Shown one piece after another: positions 63,716 to 64,000 of a stretch of 64,000 bases of DNA (position 1 is its first letter; every line of letters starts with the position of its first letter). Location of the stretch: the NCBI GenBank assembly GCA_050951005.1, contig JBMNIP010000004.1, forward strand, positions 186,001-250,000, read 5' to 3'. The position numbers and the translations under genes were made by a program. This DNA is from UMGS1519 sp050951005 (GTDB lineage Bacteria > Actinomycetota > Coriobacteriia > Coriobacteriales > Eggerthellaceae). The notes below the pieces were generated by a model. It had not been told where the DNA came from. It did no database searches and saw nothing but the letters and a program-made list of their open reading frames with translations.

Positions 63716-64000
63716 TGCACGTCCGCAGCGCCGAGCGCGTTCGGATACGCGGCAGCAGGCTAATCGGCGCACGTCCGGTCGCGGCAGCCAAGCTTCCCGT
63801 GCATCTCGTGTTCGCCGTGGACAGCAAGGGCCGGCACGCCAGGATGCCCACCGCACCGTGCGTCGGAACCGCGGTGCCGTGCCCTCTGCCGAATCGCGCG
63901 TCCATACCGCACCGACCCAACGGCGTGTCAGCTCGGTGCGATTGGGCGATCTGCAGAATGGCCGCGGTGCACGTATGGAGTCGCGCTATCGCCGCTATAC
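63669..64000 (+). CDS. ftsQ: FtsQ-like divisome protein, basic N-terminal region (partial)
   Basis: An ORF in a different frame from murB starts at ATG 63669 after AAGGAGG and runs off the window end. The 110 visible residues are strongly basic and low-complexity (MASNYSRKSASSGSRNARPQ, then RRARSDTRQQANRRTSGRGS), ending SVRLGDLQNG and ESRYRRY, with no membrane segment yet. Position after murB matches ftsQ, and actinobacterial FtsQ proteins often have a basic cytoplasmic N-terminus before one helix and a POTRA domain. The domain proof lies outside the window. The ribosome-site spacing is short. Confidence 0.65.
   Translation, partial: MASNYSRKSASSGSRNARPQRRARSDTRQQANRRTSGRGSQASRASRVRRGQQGPARQDAHRTVRRNRGAVPSAESRVHTAPTQRRVSSVRLGDLQNGRGARMESRYRRY

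Overview
The window looks like a chromosomal segment of a Gram-positive, high-GC anaerobe of the class Coriobacteriia, most likely family Eggerthellaceae (Slackia/Eggerthella-like). This rests on the 16S/23S genes, an anaerobic DMSO-reductase-type molybdoenzyme operon, a canonical T-box on the trp operon, and an actinobacterial-style division cluster with meso-diaminopimelate-type MurE. The genus is an inference: no database search was possible. No CRISPR array, insertion sequence, prophage or tRNA gene was found.

Layout. 1-6015: the end of an unknown plus-strand gene, then a minus-strand respiratory block: flavin reductase, a 32-codon small ORF coupled to a TorD-type chaperone, and dmsABC. 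6062-13218: a complete tryptophan operon on the minus strand (trpE-G-D-C-F-B-A), preceded by a sigma-A-type promoter and a T-box leader with a UGG specifier. 13247-24255: mixed housekeeping and unknown genes, including an XRE-type protein, a DUF2974 hydrolase, a secreted muramidase-like protein, Map with a SEC-C zinc motif, DegV, a phosphoesterase with a zinc ribbon, a PatB-type lyase, an isolated LarE, serine acetyltransferase and an arginase-fold protein. 24541-30267: aldA, then cysteine desulfurase-mnmA-ferredoxin (tRNA thiolation), then glycerate kinase. 30331-36058: a stand-alone Tal-Pgi-type glucose-6-phosphate isomerase, gpsA, an ATP-grasp ligase, an ASCH protein and a SpoU methyltransferase.

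36303-41741: one complete rRNA operon (16S-23S-5S, no spacer tRNA) with a strong promoter abutted by palindromes, repeated nut-like motifs before 16S and 23S, a processing stem around 23S and a strong terminator. 41826-48956: two small unknown genes, murJ, nadK, pyrG with an attenuator-like leader, and xerD.

49205-64000: the division and cell wall (dcw) cluster mraZ-rsmH-ftsL-ftsI-murE-murF-mraY-murD-ftsW-murG-murC-murB-ftsQ(partial). It is tightly packed, with several overlapping start/stop codons, and is headed by a promoter overlapping MraZ-type boxes. It makes UDP-MurNAc-pentapeptide (MurB, C, D, E, F), lipid I and II (MraY, MurG), and the septal polymerase pair (FtsW, FtsI) with divisome partners FtsL and FtsQ; MurJ, the lipid II flippase, lies 4.4 kb upstream.

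No wholly new multi-gene system was found. The least ordinary signals are regulatory: a second, inverted TGGGA box array upstream of mraZ, a terminator at the very 5' end of the predicted pyrG transcript, palindromes against the rRNA promoter, and the coupled small ORF before the TorD chaperone. Long basic tails on FtsW and FtsQ are the most notable protein features.
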